Source: Linyphia triangularis
Lineage: Eukaryota > Arthropoda > Arachnida > Araneae > Linyphiidae
Assembly (NCBI GenBank): GCA_963978545.1
Contig: OZ021721.1
Coordinates: forward strand, 103,683,866-103,747,865
Reading direction: 5' to 3'
Length of the DNA: 64,000 bases
Below are positions 1 to 11,850 of the stretch, one piece after another (the first letter of the stretch is position 1; each line of letters opens with the position of its first letter). The translations under genes and the position numbers were made by a program. The notes below the pieces were generated by a model. It was not told the origin of the DNA. It was given only the letters and a program-made list of their open reading frames with translations, and did no database searches.

Positions 1-800
1 TATCAATTAACGTCATTTTAGTAAATCAAAGGCTAACTTTAATATAGCAAAGTTACACAAGTATTTCTTTTGTTTTTAAAAAAATATCAATGAACGGGAT
101 TTTAGTAAATCAAAAGCTAACTTTAATCAAGCAAATTTACAATAGTATTTCTTTTGTTTTTTAAAAAAAAGTATCTTTTACTGTCTTGTAATAAATATGG
201 GTAAATTCCACGTTATTTCCCGTAAAAGTACACGGACCACTGCAATACAAATCTGTTATCAATTTCATAACAGTTCTTAATGGAAGTTACTGAAGGAGGT
301 ATCTGGCGTTAAAACTGCCTAATAGATGTCATTCTGTAGCGTTTCTTTCAGGATCAACAACCATGAAGATGAATGCTTCACCAAAAACTAAAGAAACAAA
401 AATGGAGGGGGATAATATCCCACGGACCCAAAATAATAATAATGCACGCTTCGGTAGACGACAAAAATACTGTGACGGCAGATATCTTTTTTTTTTGTTT
501 TGTTCAAAATTCACCTAGTCTCCCAACAAGTGAGCATCTTGCATGGAAAACACATAAGTGAACCATAATTAAGCAACAAGCCTTCCAGTCGTATTAATTT
601 TATTCTCATAAACAAACTAGTTCTAGTCTTTATTTTTTTTATCATCTCTTTATTCTTTTATTGAGTTTTCCTAAAACTTGGTGTTTATCATTGCAGTAGG
701 AATCACTTGATAAACTCCTCATTGCGTTGTTTTAGATTAGTGGTGCTACACATGAATAGTTTGCTGCTACTAGAGGACTTGGAACAAGTAAATTATCGAT
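1..800. other. AT-rich stretch, no gene seen
   Basis: No open frame here exceeds about 62 codons and none resembles a known protein. The first ~180 bases hold two diverged direct copies of a short segment (about 10-60 and 95-160) sharing 'agtaaatcaaa' and 'gtatttcttttgtttt'. I see no other structure. Confidence 0.6.
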
Positions 801-801
801 T

Positions 802-818
802 GGGGGGGGGGGGGGGGG
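802..818. repeat. poly-G run of 17
   Basis: Seventeen consecutive G residues in an AT-rich setting. It is one of about nine G or C homopolymers of 10 or more in this window. It could fold into a G-quadruplex; that is an inference from composition only. Confidence 0.95.
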
Positions 819-871
819 ACTGCAATAGATGCAAAACAAACCAATTAAAAATTGATTGACAATTAGGTTTA

Positions 872-1610
872 AAGGAGACCCGTACCCCAAATATAGAAAA
901 AATTTTAAAAACATATTTTTTTGATTTTATTGCATAAAATTAAGCTATATATATTCAAGAAGACGTTAAAGAATTTAAATTTCTATGGAACTTCAAACAT
1001 TCGATTTTTAAACTTTTACATACCTATCTATAATGTTGTTGTATGCAAGTTTTTATTTTTAAGTTCGTTTTTCTCGAAATCTAGAATTGGCAAATTTGAC
1101 TGTATTTAAATTGCTAAGGCTTTGAAAAAAATTTACTTAAATTTAAACTGTTTATATTTTTGGAATCTTGAATATCTGTTTTATAAACGTAGCGAGAGTT
1201 TATTTGCTAAATTACATTAACTTTTTTTAAAAAATAATTTTTTAAAATTTTTTTGTGAAAATTTAGAAATTTATTGTGAAAAACACAAAACCTCTTTTTT
1301 AAAATCCCCTGTCAAACTAATTTTTAAAAAAATTCTCTCCATACATCCTTAGAGTATACCTTAATATAATTAATTAGTTTTGAAATGAAAAAAAAAAAAT
1401 ATAAAAAATTGAAGGAGAAGTAGTCTTTTTAAAAAGGCGTGTATTTCGGCCAAAAAACACTAAAAAACAGAAGTATAAAAAATTATAAATTTAAAAAACA
1501 AAAAAAGTGTGTCAATAATTGTTTAAAAATCGATGTTTTATTTATATAAAAAAAATTGGTGCTACTAAATTCATTAATAAAAATTTTAGGTTTTTGTATA
1601 CGGGTCTCCC
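872..1610. mobile_element. MITE, TTAA-target type (family B), copy 1
   Basis: A ~740-bp non-coding element with terminal inverted repeats. The left end reads AAGGAGACCCGTACCCC and the right end, reverse-complemented, reads GGGAGACCCGTATAC. The flanks are TTTA on the left and TTGA on the right, consistent with a decayed TTAA duplication, as the better preserved copy ending at 27530 is followed by TTAA. Internal sequence shared with the copies at 25999 and 26851 includes 'attttattgcataaaatt' near the left end and 'cggccaaaaaacac' near the right. TTAA targets are typical of Kolobok and piggyBac; an end beginning GGG fits Kolobok better, but without a transposase the superfamily is a guess. Confidence 0.8.
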
Positions 1611-2074
1611 TTGAACTGGTTATGTGAGCAGTAGGGATTCACAGGACAATTGTTACGCCCCCAATAACTGAAATGGATATTTATTTTCTTCTTGTATTCG
1701 TTTTTAATTTGATCATGCATGCAAATATGTTTTGTAATTTAAAAAAAAAATATTGTTAAGTAGTTTAATAAAATTTGAGTAGTTTAATAAAATTTGAGTA
1801 GTTTAATGAAAAATAAGTTTTAAAATTAAATAGTTTGTATGAAATTGATTAAATATTCTAATTAGGTCAGAACGTTTTTGTACTATGTGAACTGAAAATC
1901 GTTAATAATTGATTCGATAGTAACAACGAAGAAAACAATTAGGTACTAATGTAGTTCACGTACTTATGTACTCCAAAGAAAATTGAATGTATGAATTATG
2001 AAACATGATGACAATTCCTTAAGCATCCTAATCAATGTAATTATATATTATTAAGCTATCGTTCTGTTGTTTAA

Positions 2075-2797
2075 GGGGACTTTGTACCCTAAAAACTATT
2101 TTTTTAAATTTAAGCCTTTAAAATTTCAATAGTTACATATTTGAAAGAATTACTAGACAATAACTAAATTTTATTTACAAAAAGTTCACATAGAGCTCTA
2201 AATTTTCAAAATTTTAAAATTTTGTAACAAAATTCATGAAATTTTAAATTTTGTCTTCTTTTTCATTTTTTATTTTTAAAAAAAAAAATATTTCATAATA
2301 ATACACTCTATATTACTAGGATATACTGTATATACTATTTGAATAAGTAAAATAGTTTTGGAGAAAAACAATAAATATTGTAGGTAAAAAAAAATAGTAA
2401 AAAAAGGATATTTTTCAATATTTAATTTTTTTTTTTTTAAAGTTTATATTTTATTCTAATATACATGCCTATTTTTGTCAAATATATATCCTTAGAATGG
2501 CACACAAAAAATGTTAAGTCATTTCATTTATATTTATTGGAGTTTTAGGATTTTGAGTAAGGTGAGAATTCCACTGAAAACACGGATGGAGAAAAATGCG
2601 TTAGAAATATCAGAGGAGCTATTGCAGCTATGCTGAGTTCTCCATAAAAATATAACTTTCATGCAATTGCAGTTATCGGATCAGCTCAAAAACTTTCCGA
2701 AATAAGGAGAAGGTTTCAAAGATCATAAACACACACACATAAAAAAAAAATTGATATTTTTATAGTTTTTTGTGAAAACAAGAGGTACCAAGTCCCC
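2075..2797. mobile_element. MITE, TTAA-target type (family D)
   Basis: A 723-bp non-coding element bounded by perfect TTAA on both sides (2071-2074 and 2798-2801). The left TIR is GGGGACTTTGTACCC and the reverse-complemented right TIR is GGGGACTTGGTACC. The right part, from about 2441, has been tandemly copied to the right together with flanking DNA (see the next entry). The TTAA target and GGG start suggest a Kolobok-like or piggyBac-like non-autonomous family; no coding capacity is seen. Confidence 0.82.
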
Positions 2798-3702
2798 TTA
2801 ACGTACCAAGTCCTAATAATGATAAGAGAGTCGTACTTTTTTTTTTTTTTTTTTTTTTTTAACTTTTTTTTAAAAGTTTATATTTTATTCTAATATACAT
2901 ACTTATTTTTGTCAAATATATATCCTTAGAATGGCACACAAAAAATGTTAAGTCATTTCATTTATATTTATTGGAGTTTTAGGATTTTGAGTAAGGTGAG
3001 AATTCCACTGAAAACACGGATGGAAAAAAATGCGTTAGAAATATCAGAGGAGCTATTGCAGCTATGCTGAGTTCTCCATAAAAAATATAACTTTCATGCA
3101 ATTGCAGTTATCGGATCAGCTCAAAAACTTTCCGAAATAAGGAGAATGTTTCAAAGATCATAAACACACACACATAAAAAAAATTGATATTTTTATAGTT
3201 TTTTGTGAAAACAAGAGGTACCAAGTCCTCTTAACGTACCAAGTTCTAATAATGATAAGAGAGTCGTACTTTTTTTTTTTTTTTTTTTTTAATTTTTTTT
3301 TTAAAGTTTATATTTTATTCTAATATACATACCTATTTTTGTCAAATATATATCCTTAGAATGGCATACAAAAAATGTGAAGTCATTTCATTTATATTTA
3401 TTGGAGTTTTAGGATTTTGAGTAAGGTGAGAATTCCACTGAAAACACCTATGGAGAAAAATGCGTTCGAAATATCAAAGGAGCTATTGCAGCTATGCTGA
3501 GTTCTCCATAAAAATATAACTTTCATGCAATTGCAGTTATCGGATCAGCTCAAAAACTTTCCGAAATAAGGAGAAGGTTTCAAAGATCATAAATACACAC
3601 ACACAAAAAAATTGATATTTTTATAGTTTTTTGTGAAAACAAGAGGTACCAAGTCCCCTTAACGTACCAAGTCCTAATAATGATAAGAGAGTCGTACTTT
3701 TC
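2441..3702. repeat. three tandem copies of ~432 bp (MITE right end plus flank)
   Basis: The segment starting 'gtttatattttattctaat' occurs at about 2442, 2876 and 3306, so the period is 434 then 430. Each unit carries the right ~355 bp of the TTAA-flanked MITE, its TTAA, about 40 bp of right flank ending 'gataagagagtcgtac', and (in the first two) a T run of 20 or more. The copies differ by only scattered substitutions and T-run length, so the triplication is recent. Each unit retains the outward end 'ggtaccaagtcc' followed by TTAA. Confidence 0.92.
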
Positions 3703-4720
3703 AAAAATTTGCATATTAGAATAAAAATAATTTGTCCAGAGAACAGTTTACGAGTTAAATATAAATTTTTACATCCTTAGTGATTGATGGATTTAGGAAA
3801 AAAAATTATCACAAAAACAAAGAAATTAAGTTTTGAAGTAGCATTAAATGGTGCAAATTGAATTTTTACAAGGAACAGCACATTTTCAGAAACGTTTAAA
3901 AATACAGAGAGCGTAGCACTATTCATTTCGATTAAAAATCCCCAACCCTGCTTTATTTTATGGAGGTGGGTTAGCGAGGAATAAATTAATGAACTAATTA
4001 AAAAATTTCAACTTTTTGAATGAGTTAATTGGTAAGTAACTTAATACAAGGGCTATTTGAATTATTCATCTCTCTCTATCTCGAGAAATATATATTTCAC
4101 CTTGGGTATCAGGGGATATTCCGTTGAGGCTACATTTAGCAATAATTCCATTGAGGACATTTAGCACTAATTTAAAATAGCTTCAAAAAACTAAGTTTAT
4201 CACTGAAGACCATTGTAATAAGATGTGCACTTTTTTAAAATACGCGATTTTTAAAATAAATGTTGTGGTATATTTTTCAAGACATTTAGTAGATAAGAGA
4301 AGAATTATTAGATATGAAATCATTTACATTTCATCGGTCCTGACAAATACAAAGATAAGTTTCAATATTGTATTAAATTTCATTGAATTTTAACTGTTTA
4401 TAGGATAATTTAAGGTTATAAATATTGGATTTTAGAATATTAAAGAATTAGGTATAAATGTTATGTAAACAATAATTGTTAGAGATTCTTAAAATATATT
4501 CGTTATTTTCGTTCGATATTTCGTTATATATTCATTTTTTATTTATAGTTTTCATTTATGACCAGCAAATTTTACTAAAGTAATGATCTTTAATCATGTC
4601 ATTCAACAATATTCTGCAAATGAATTCATAACTGTGTAAGCTCAAAGTTAAATATTTTTTCGGTTACTTAAATTGTAGCAACGTCTACATTATTTATCTA
4701 ATGTTCATAAAAAATTTCAA
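3703..4720. other. AT-rich stretch, no gene seen
   Basis: No plausible coding frame or repeat edge was found. A weak internal direct repeat around 4110-4170 shares 'ttccgttgaggctacatttag' style sequence ('ccattgaggacatttagca'), nothing more. Confidence 0.5.
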
Positions 4721-4940
4721 GCGCGTTTTTAAATAAAGAAATACAAATATAGTTGTCTCCATGTACTTCTAAGATCATTAAAAGAATGTTAAGATTAAAT
4801 TTAACGAACGAATGATTAATTATCGAAAAGTGCGCTTTAAAATAAAGAAGTACAAATATATTTGTCTCCATATACTTTCAGGACCATTAAAAGAATGCTA
4901 AGATTTAACTTAATGAACGAACGATTAATTATCGAATATA
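4721..4940. repeat. tandem duplication, ~109-bp unit
   Basis: Two adjacent copies, about 4721-4829 and 4830-4938, share 'aataaagaa', 'tacaaatata', 'tttgtctccat' and end 'gattaattatcgaa'. They differ at roughly a tenth of positions. No coding potential. Confidence 0.85.
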
Positions 4941-5192
4941 ATTTAGTATAAAGTTTGATGTCTTCAATTTTATATGTCTTAATTTTCTTCACATAGATAC
5001 AATAAGTATTAAACGATTTATTCTGATAGGTTTTTGTGCTTTCAACTTTAAGCATTAACTAAATATATAGATATAATATTACAAAGATTGAAATCTCAAC
5101 TTTTCAGTCTTGATGCTTTGTTCATAATATCATACGCTTTAAGGACTTTAAAGTACTTTAAAAAAGTTTCATTACAAATCTTATTATTTTAT

Positions 5193-5425
5193 AGTTCAAC
5201 TTTCAAACAGCTTAAAAAAATGAACTACTGGTTAGAATGACGTAAACTTCGACGTGAACAGACGCGAAGAAAAAGGAAATGGTATGGTACATTAAAAAAG
5301 AAAAACTTTCGAAAAAGTTTTCTTTTTATCATGCCATACCTTTTCCTCCCTTTTTGCGTATATCCATATCAAATTTAAGATCATTTTGACCAGTAGTTTT
5401 TACAGCTTTTTTTTAAAGTTGAACT
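5193..5425. mobile_element. foldback MITE with ~45-bp inverted arms
   Basis: The left end 'agttcaactttcaaacagct' is matched by the reverse complement of the right end around 5380-5425 ('agttcaactttaaaaaaaag'), and the match extends inward through 'actactggt' and 'aatga'. The centre (5270-5350) is itself a second inverted repeat, 'aaaggaaatggtatggta' against 'atgccataccttttcc'. Sequence just outside the right end, 'taattatacccaccctgta', may be an older outer terminus. Probably a Tc1/mariner-type derivative; no coding capacity. Confidence 0.72.
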
Positions 5426-5429
5426 TTAA

Positions 5430-6480
5430 TTATACCCACCCTGTATGGTACGAGTACAATAGCTTTTCGTACTTGGGATACATATTTAAGTTATAAACAT
5501 GAAAGCTGTTATGAATGCCTATATATACCATAAAAAAATCTCCTAGAAAAAACGTATTTTTGGTTTGATCAAAGTGAAGCTGATTAGGTTTAAGTATTTT
5601 TTTAATAATAGCTTATTTAATATATTTATTTATTTCAGAAATACAATTCCAGTTTAAATACAAAAAACACTCTCGACAAAATCAAATCTTATTATATTTA
5701 TTCATTTTATATTATTTCTATTTTTCTGGGTGGAGTTTTATATGTGAAGTTCCATTTTCTCCCTTTATACGAAATCAAAATCGACAAATGATTTACCAAT
5801 TTAAAAGTTAAGACCTCCGGTGATGAGGAATAGCTTATTTACAATTGCCTAATTCACTCAAAAATCGAAGTTAAAAAAAAGACTCCCGAAATTCCTTGAC
5901 GTTGTGATAGTTTACTGTAGATAGTAGGACTGTAAAAGAGAGGATATAGCAATTTAAGCCCGTTGAGGAAACCTAAGATGTCTTACATCTCATAGCAATA
6001 GAATATATAACTCTGATGAGCCTTTAAAAAGTATTTTCTGTAAGGAATATTAAATATACGCAAGCTGCGCAAAGGCAACTTGTTTATTTTTGTTTCAATC
6101 CTCACAAAACATACCACGTGGGTCAAATGACTTTAAAGGTTTTTTACGTAAGAAATATGGGGTAATAGTGTCAAGTTTATGGTGAGTTTAAAAAAATCGA
6201 AACTGATAATCTAATGTGTCAGACTTTGTTTTGAAGGTTGGCTCTGGTAGCTATATAAAATTTAAAAAGGGTTATTCACTCTATGTAGTAGGTTAAGTGT
6301 TAAAGATATGTAAAAGTAAATGAAAAAACTCAGTTAACTTACCGTAGCCATTTCATCCGACTAATGTTGTTTCAAAGTATTTTTTTTTTAAAGCTTTAGT
6401 TACTTTCAATTTGTCCTCATCACATCCACAATAATCCATCAATACATATATATCATTGGATGAGTTCCGCAACGTTAAAA
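5430..6480. other. AT-rich stretch, no gene seen
   Basis: No plausible coding frame. Unique-looking sequence with short homopolymers; I see no repeat edges. Confidence 0.5.
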
Positions 6481-6539
6481 CAATTTAGTTACCAAGTTGT
6501 AGTACTGGTACGACAACATACTGATAATATAAATAACAT

Positions 6540-6662
6540 TAGATCATGCATATATATAATATATAACATATATACTATATATAATATATAACATATATAC
6601 TGTATATAATATATAACATATATACTGTATGTACTATATAACATATATACTATATATAATAT
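6540..6662. repeat. AT minisatellite, ~26-bp unit
   Basis: Imperfect tandem units of the form 'acatatatactatatataat' and 'acatatatactgtatataat' repeat about five times. The apparent reading frame through it is simple repeat and is not a gene. Confidence 0.85.
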
Positions 6663-6711
6663 AAGTGGACAGACGAGCAGTGACGTGCATTTAAGATAAA
6701 AGTTCATCAGA

Positions 6712-6965
6712 GTTTGATATTCTATTCTATTGATGAGAGATGTAAGATTCCTTAGCTTTTCTAAACGTGCTAAATGGCAATTTCTTCTTTTAAAGTGTGG
6801 TTCCACCTGCTGTATACTGTCACAACTTCCCAAACATTTTGAACTATTTTTTTTTTTTACTCTGATTTTCAACAACAACAACAAAATAACTCAATATGCA
6901 ATTGTAAAACTATTTGTCAAAAGCAGAAGTCTTAGCTTTTAAATTGGCATATCAAGTTTGGTTTT
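6712..6965. repeat. dispersed repeat, copy 1 (pair with 8140-8370)
   Basis: Shares 'gatgtaagattccttag', 'tttctaaacgtgc', 'actgtcacaac' and the closing 'attggcatat' with 8140-8370, in the same orientation and order. The copies are old. The family is not recognised and the edges are approximate. Confidence 0.65.
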
Positions 6966-6999
6966 GTATTAAGAGAGTTAAGTTTGTAATCGTCACAAA

Positions 7000-8130
7000 T
7001 ACTATAGATATATATAACATACAACATATATGTATATAACACATATACATAACATATATACAAAGTAAATAATATATTTAAAAAACAAAATTTGTACATT
7101 AAGTATATGTATCATAGAGAAAAATACATTTAATGATGCAATGACTCGAAAGAACTGTGTATGTGTATTTTATTTTTTGTTTTAAATAATATCAATCCAA
7201 ACACGGTAGTATACCTATTATCAAATAGAGGAAAGAAATAACGATTTCTAATCTGAGTGAAATGAAAGTAGAGGACATTACTTTAATCTTCAAGCAAGAA
7301 TAACCCTGTTTTTAAACCACGGTATTTTGTAGTACGAGTTGAGCAGTTTTTCGAACACTGCTATGAACATGAACAACCCTGTTTTTAAATCTTCCTGAAT
7401 AATTACTGAAATATGAATACATCCATTATAGTGGGCTGTGGTTCATTTTTAGACCTTCAGCAGATTATTAATGGGACACGGTGTGCAATTTCCTATTTTT
7501 CCTTCCTATCCAACAACCAATACATTTAATCTGATTGATGAAAGGTCTATAAATTTCTCGGCTCTTTGATAGATTGAGTGAGCATTTCGCTGTCTTTTAC
7601 ACGATTACACTTAAAATGATGAATTTGCATTCCATGGCTAATAATATTTTATCGAGATCAGGAAAGAATGTAAACGAAAGAGAGAGAAAGAATTTAAGAT
7701 AATTTCATGAACAAATACATACATTCAATTTCCGAAACTTCCAACAGAGACAATGTATAATTTTGTCAGAAGACTAAAGAAAATGTCTCGAATATCTCCG
7801 AAAAGAACACAATTCATTATCTTTTATAATATTGTTTCTCAATATGAGCATTTAACTAATAGAAAATTATTATTAACCATAAAAAAATAATGTAAATAAG
7901 ATTTTCCCAATTGTTTGCAATTTGTTTATTAATGTATGTAATTAATAAACAAATTAAAGAGGGCAACTGCACATAAGATTTAAATGTAAAAATGCCTCTT
8001 TACTCTAGTCAGTAAAATTTAACTTCGTATTGTGGACTGTGAAGGATATACTTCAGATATTCTGTTAACACGAATCATTCTTTTGTATTACTAATAGGGC
8101 CAGTTTACAGCCTTCACATGTAATCAAAGT
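7000..8130. other. AT-rich stretch, no gene seen
   Basis: Starts with short TA-rich simple sequence (7005-7080). There is an imperfect palindrome at 7915-7957 ('tttgtttattaat' against 'attaataaacaaa'). No plausible coding frame. Confidence 0.5.
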
Positions 8131-8139
8131 TAGACACTG

Positions 8140-8367
8140 TATTCTGTTACTGAGATATGTAAGATTCCTTAGGTTTTCCGAACGCGCTTAAATTGGTATT
8201 TTCTCTTTTCTATAGTGCTGCCATCTATAGTATACTATCATAACTACCCAACAATTTCGTACTATTTTCGATTTTTTTTTAAATCGGCTCAAATACAAAT
8301 ACCACAATATTCAATTGCAAATAAACTATTCCTCAGAAGTGGTGGTCTTTGCCTTCAAATTGGTATA
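8140..8367. repeat. dispersed repeat, copy 2 (pair with 6712-6965)
   Basis: Diverged direct copy of 6712-6965, sharing 'atgtaagattccttag', a central T run and the end 'aaattggtatat'. The hairpin element at 8369 begins at the right edge, so the hairpin may have inserted into or beside it. Confidence 0.62.
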
Positions 8368-8368
8368 T

Positions 8369-8482
8369 AATCCCTAATAGCACACATCCTCCCAGGAAGG
8401 TCCCTGGGAAGTCATTCGTAGTCCCGGGGATGACTGGGGACTTCCTAGGGACCTCCCTGGGAGGATGTGTGCTATTAGGGGA
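8369..8482. mobile_element. short GC-rich hairpin element, copy 1
   Basis: A ~114-bp near-perfect inverted repeat. The left arm runs 'aatagcacacatcctccca' and the right arm ends 'tgggaggatgtgtgctatt'; the arms continue through 'gtccctgggaagt' against 'acttcctagggac', leaving a small loop near 8418-8432. It is far more GC-rich than its surroundings. Homologues lie at 51853-51957 and 53165-53275. The open frames seen through it on both strands are by-products of the palindrome. Probably a foldback MITE with a TA target, judged from copy 3. Confidence 0.85.
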
Positions 8483-11260
8483 TTTATCAATTTTAGCTTT
8501 TTTACAAAGGGAGAAAAAATCATCATCACAACCGTCAGAAATAATTCATAAGATTCGATGTTATCGCCTGCTATAAAGAAGTTGCTTGAATGCGCAATGA
8601 ACGCGTTCATAACGACTGCCTTCAAATTGTTTGGTATTCAAATAGACTGCATTCATTTTATAACGACTGTATTCAAATAGTGTTTCTCGACACTAACTGT
8701 AGTTATCCTAATACAAAGGTTTTATAAATTTATGTTTTATTTTATTAAAATCCGATTATTATTCCAAAACTTCAGATTTTACTACAGATTAATTACAAGT
8801 ACAATAAAAAAGGGAGGTTTTCAACATAATTTCAGGGATATGTAAAGCATAAAAGTAAAAACGGGTGAGAAAGTACATAGTCTCATATATTTTGATTTAT
8901 TTAAATTTAAAAATAGCGTATTAATACCTTTAAACCTTTACAAAGTCAGAGCATTGAAATTTTTGCATTTTGCAAAATTTTCATAAACAATAATAAAGCA
9001 AATTCAAAATAAAGGATCAATGACATGAAAAATAAAATTTCAATTGAATTTTGTGTATGAAGTGGTATCATTGTACCTTTACAGCCTTGGATAAGGTCAA
9101 TTTATTTTAACTTGTTTTCGTTTATTACATAAAGCAGTTGCTTGAATGAACTATGAATTCATAACGACTGCATTCAAATCACTTTTGTTTGTTAATAATT
9201 GCAAAAATCTCTCCGAATACAAATATTTCTCACAAACGAAGAATGTCACTAAAATACTTTCCAGTAATAGATTAAAAAAAAATTTCACGTACTTCAATAA
9301 ATATGAAAACAACCAATAAAATATATTTAAAATTCACAAAGTTTAACGTAGCCTCAAATGTTACCTTATTTAGTTTTTAACGAATTATTACTATTTATTT
9401 ATATTTTATAACTATTGTTAATCATTTAAATATAATTGTTTATATTTATTCTATAATTTTATTTATTTCATTATTCTTTGATTATAATTATTTAATTATT
9501 TTTTCTTATAATTATTTAATTATTTTTCCTTATAATTATTTAACTATAATTTATTAATTTTTATTGTTGAATAACTAATTATTCTACTTTTATTATTATG
9601 TTATTATACAATTCTATTTTCTTTGAATCAAATATTTTAGCTATAGTTTAAAAATATTCTCATATAACTAATAGTTCATCTTTTTAATTCAAAGACAAAA
9701 TTTTTAGGAACTGAAAGGATGTTTCAGAAAATTTAAAAATAAATTTTTAAATAGTAGAACGTTTGCTGCCACTAGTATATTAGGGTATAATTGTAACAAC
9801 ATGCCAAGTGTTCTGCATGAAAATAACCTGGCTTTATTTTAAGACAAAACTTTCATTCCAAAATATACGCCTGAATGCGTACTTACAAATTTCAATTAAA
9901 TCTGTTGTGCTTATTGGCACGCATGTTAAAAATTATGTTCTAACACCGGCAGGTGATTTTTTTTAAAAATCAAATTTTTCTATTCCTAAAATGCTTTAAA
10001 TTTTAATTATCTAGTATACGCCCAATCAACTTTTATTCTCTTTTTAAGGTATACATATACAATTGAGATGACTTTCTTTAATTTTTATGTTATAATTTCA
10101 AACTTTTTGGCAGTATATCAGAATAAAAAATGGTGCATTTTTATACAAAAACTTTTTTTCGTTAATTTTATAATTAGCTAATTGCAATTTAAATGATTAA
10201 TTAGGACATTATTAGAATGGACATAAATAAACTTGTAATTAACTTAAAGGTATGATTTTTATTGCAAATAAAAGATATTATATTGACGCATGTTTCATTA
10301 AAGAATTGTGAATTTGGCTTCACTATTTATTTAATTACAAGTTTTTAAATAAAAAGTTTGAAAAAATACATACTTTACATAAAAAAATTAAGATTAAAAT
10401 ATATATAAAAATTTGTTTATAACAATATATATTAGATTTTAGTAGGAACCACATTCACAGCTATTGTCTACAAAACAAAATTAGAATTTTGTAAATAGGA
10501 CCATTTATAATAAAGTTATGACCTTTGGCGTAAAGTCATAAAACACCAAAATGTCATTCTACAGAAAACGCGTTTAAAGTTTACTTCACTAATTAATGTG
10601 ATACAAAACAGGTTCACAATACCCACTGTAATTTAAAAAGTAATTTGAGTCTCAGAAATTTATGAAAAATATTAGTGTTAATATTGAAATACCAAGTTGA
10701 AAGTCTTCAATAAAGAGCCCATCTGGCTAAAATTTTCTATGTGATTCGGACCCTGAATGGTAATTCAACATTTCTATCATCGAAGATGAAAAATATGGTA
10801 TTAAGTATTTGGAACGGCTCTTAATTCTGAAATTGAACTTGACAAACTGAACAAGATGCTTCAAGTCTCAAAGATTTTTTTAAAAAAAAGTCGTCCTTGA
10901 AAAAGATTTCTCATGCATGTCATACATCGACAAGGAGGAGTTATGACGCAACTAGGAATGCAATTGACCATGTGTGACAAAAGACACGTCCAAAGACCTG
11001 ATAAAACAATGGACAACAGAAAAGACAGACGAACCAGCCTCTGCGTACGTTGTTCCAAGCCACTGGTTCTAAGAAACTTCATCTTTTCTTAAACAAGATC
11101 GCCACATCCTAGAAGCTGGTTAATGATTATGAGTTTATTTCATTAGTTTAACCAAGAAATTATTTTAACCATATAATTTATCTTATGGAACACTCAACAG
11201 CTTCATATAAAGGTTAATTAGCATGGTTCTTTATTAGATCCAACCTAATTGAAGCAACTG
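8483..11260. other. AT-rich stretch, no gene seen
   Basis: A motif 'gttgcttgaatg' followed by 'ataacgactgc' and 'ttcaaat' recurs near 8581, 8660 and 9136, suggesting fragments of one old repeat. The segment 9380-9660 is almost pure A/T with repeated 'ttataattatttaatta'. At 10860-11082 the minus strand has a 73-codon frame with no recognisable motif; I do not call it a gene. Confidence 0.5.
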
Positions 11261-11269
11261 GTTTATAGA

Positions 11270-11850
11270 ACTCTTCCCCCTCTAACTAATACACTACTCA
11301 ATCTCTCAACATACACACTAATTTTTGATGCTGTGTTTACTAATATAGTTTATAATGATATACAATATGACTAAAGACACTAGTTTTTTAGAAATCTTCC
11401 ATCTTCCACTACCTTTACACACTACCCAACTTCTAACCACACTACAACCTATTTCGATGCTGTGTTTTCTTACATAGTTCATAGTTCAATCTAATAAGAC
11501 AAAAGCCACCAATTTTAGAGATCTTTATTCTTTCCTCCATTTTGACTATGGTGATTCAAAATCTAAATAGGTTACACACTTTTTTTAATACTATATCTAC
11601 CCAAGCGTAGTTACACTGATTATTCGATTAATTCAATAACTTTTTATGCTAAACCTTGATGCCAACTGTTTTGATGCTCTGTTTGCAAATAAATTCATAA
11701 CTCAATCCAATAACCTTCAATTTTTAGAGAACTGTATTCTTCCTTCCATTTTGACTGGTGATTTCTCAAAACCTAAACAGAATAACATACCAACTATTTT
11801 TATACTATATCTTCTTAAATGCAATTGCTGATATTTCGATTAATGCAATA
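11270..11850. repeat. three diverged tandem units, ~180-200 bp
   Basis: Three segments (about 11270-11440, 11440-11640, 11640-11850) repeat in order 'ttgatgctgtgtt', 'cataattcaatc'-like sequence, 'ttagagaact', 'ttcttcc' and 'actatat'. Identity is low, so the duplication is old and the edges uncertain. Confidence 0.5.

Noticed and set aside
2837..2860. Poly-T run as a reverse-oriented retrogene or LINE tail
   Set aside because: It recurs at the same place in tandem units of a TTAA-flanked MITE and no upstream coding or TSD structure fits a retrotransposon.
8349..8625. Short proteins containing a recurring FLGTSLGG peptide (also near 51768-52001 and 53154-53378)
   Set aside because: The shared peptide is the GC-rich hairpin element read through by chance on either strand; flanking residues are unrelated.
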